DNA of 6,424 bases from assembly GCA_947176485.1 (NCBI GenBank), contig CAMWQS010000085.1:1-6424 (forward strand), in the 5' to 3' direction. A program made the translations under genes and the position numbers. This DNA is from an uncultured Clostridia bacterium (GTDB lineage: Bacteria; Bacillota; Clostridia; Christensenellales; Borkfalkiaceae). This document shows positions 6,403-6,424 of this stretch, piece after piece; position 1 is the first letter of the stretch, and each line of letters opens with the position of its first letter. The notes beneath the pieces are model-generated. The model saw nothing but the letters and a program-made list of their open reading frames with translations. It was not told where the DNA came from and did not search any database.

Positions 6403-6424
6403 ATATTTTATCACATTTATCCAC

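Noticed and set aside
6263..6424. An open stretch of 53 codons on the minus strand from the right edge (GTG at 6424) to a TGA at 6263, possibly the end of an upstream gene.
   Set aside because: It is as AT-rich as the intergenic DNA, runs through the nested hairpin and T-tract, ends inside the -35 box and has a low-complexity F/K/I/Y-rich translation. More likely chance openness, though the sequence beyond 6424 could change this.

Overview
The window is almost entirely one giant gene on the minus strand: a 2026-codon open frame (105-6185) with AT-rich flanks of 104 bp on the left and 239 bp on the right. The lifestyle evidence points to an uncultured, probably gut-associated member of the Firmicutes/Clostridia. 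A purine-rich Shine-Dalgarno and sigma-A-type promoter elements are present, the standard code is used, the intergenic DNA is very AT-rich, and the C-terminal part resembles the InlB B-repeat / 'Listeria-Bacteroides repeat' modules common in such genomes. The taxon is an inference; no marker gene is present.

The protein reads as a surface or envelope protein held by its N-terminus. In order it has a strongly basic cytoplasmic tail of about 69 residues, one transmembrane segment (about 70-90), a unique exported region (about 95-380), and a tandem series of about 165-185-residue beta-rich units starting near residues 380, 553, 718, 883 and 1067. After these come a further beta-rich region with interspersed helices (about 1250-1690), three InlB/Flg_new-like beta modules (about 1690-1896) and a unique 130-residue C-terminal domain. 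It has no LPXTG sorting signal and no C-terminal membrane segment, so the C-terminus is predicted to be the distal tip. Units 2 and 3 are exactly 165 codons each and about three quarters identical, which indicates a fairly recent in-frame duplication of 495 bp. I do not recognise a named family for the whole protein and assign no function.

The gene looks monocistronic. On its own strand it has a promoter with a perfect TTGACA -35 box, a short leader with a hairpin against the ribosome-binding site, and a strong GC-rich intrinsic terminator immediately after the stop codon. Left of that terminator a good extended -10 promoter points out of the window, so another minus-strand gene probably follows. 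At the right edge a nested inverted repeat ending in a T-tract on the minus strand is probably the terminator of a preceding minus-strand gene.
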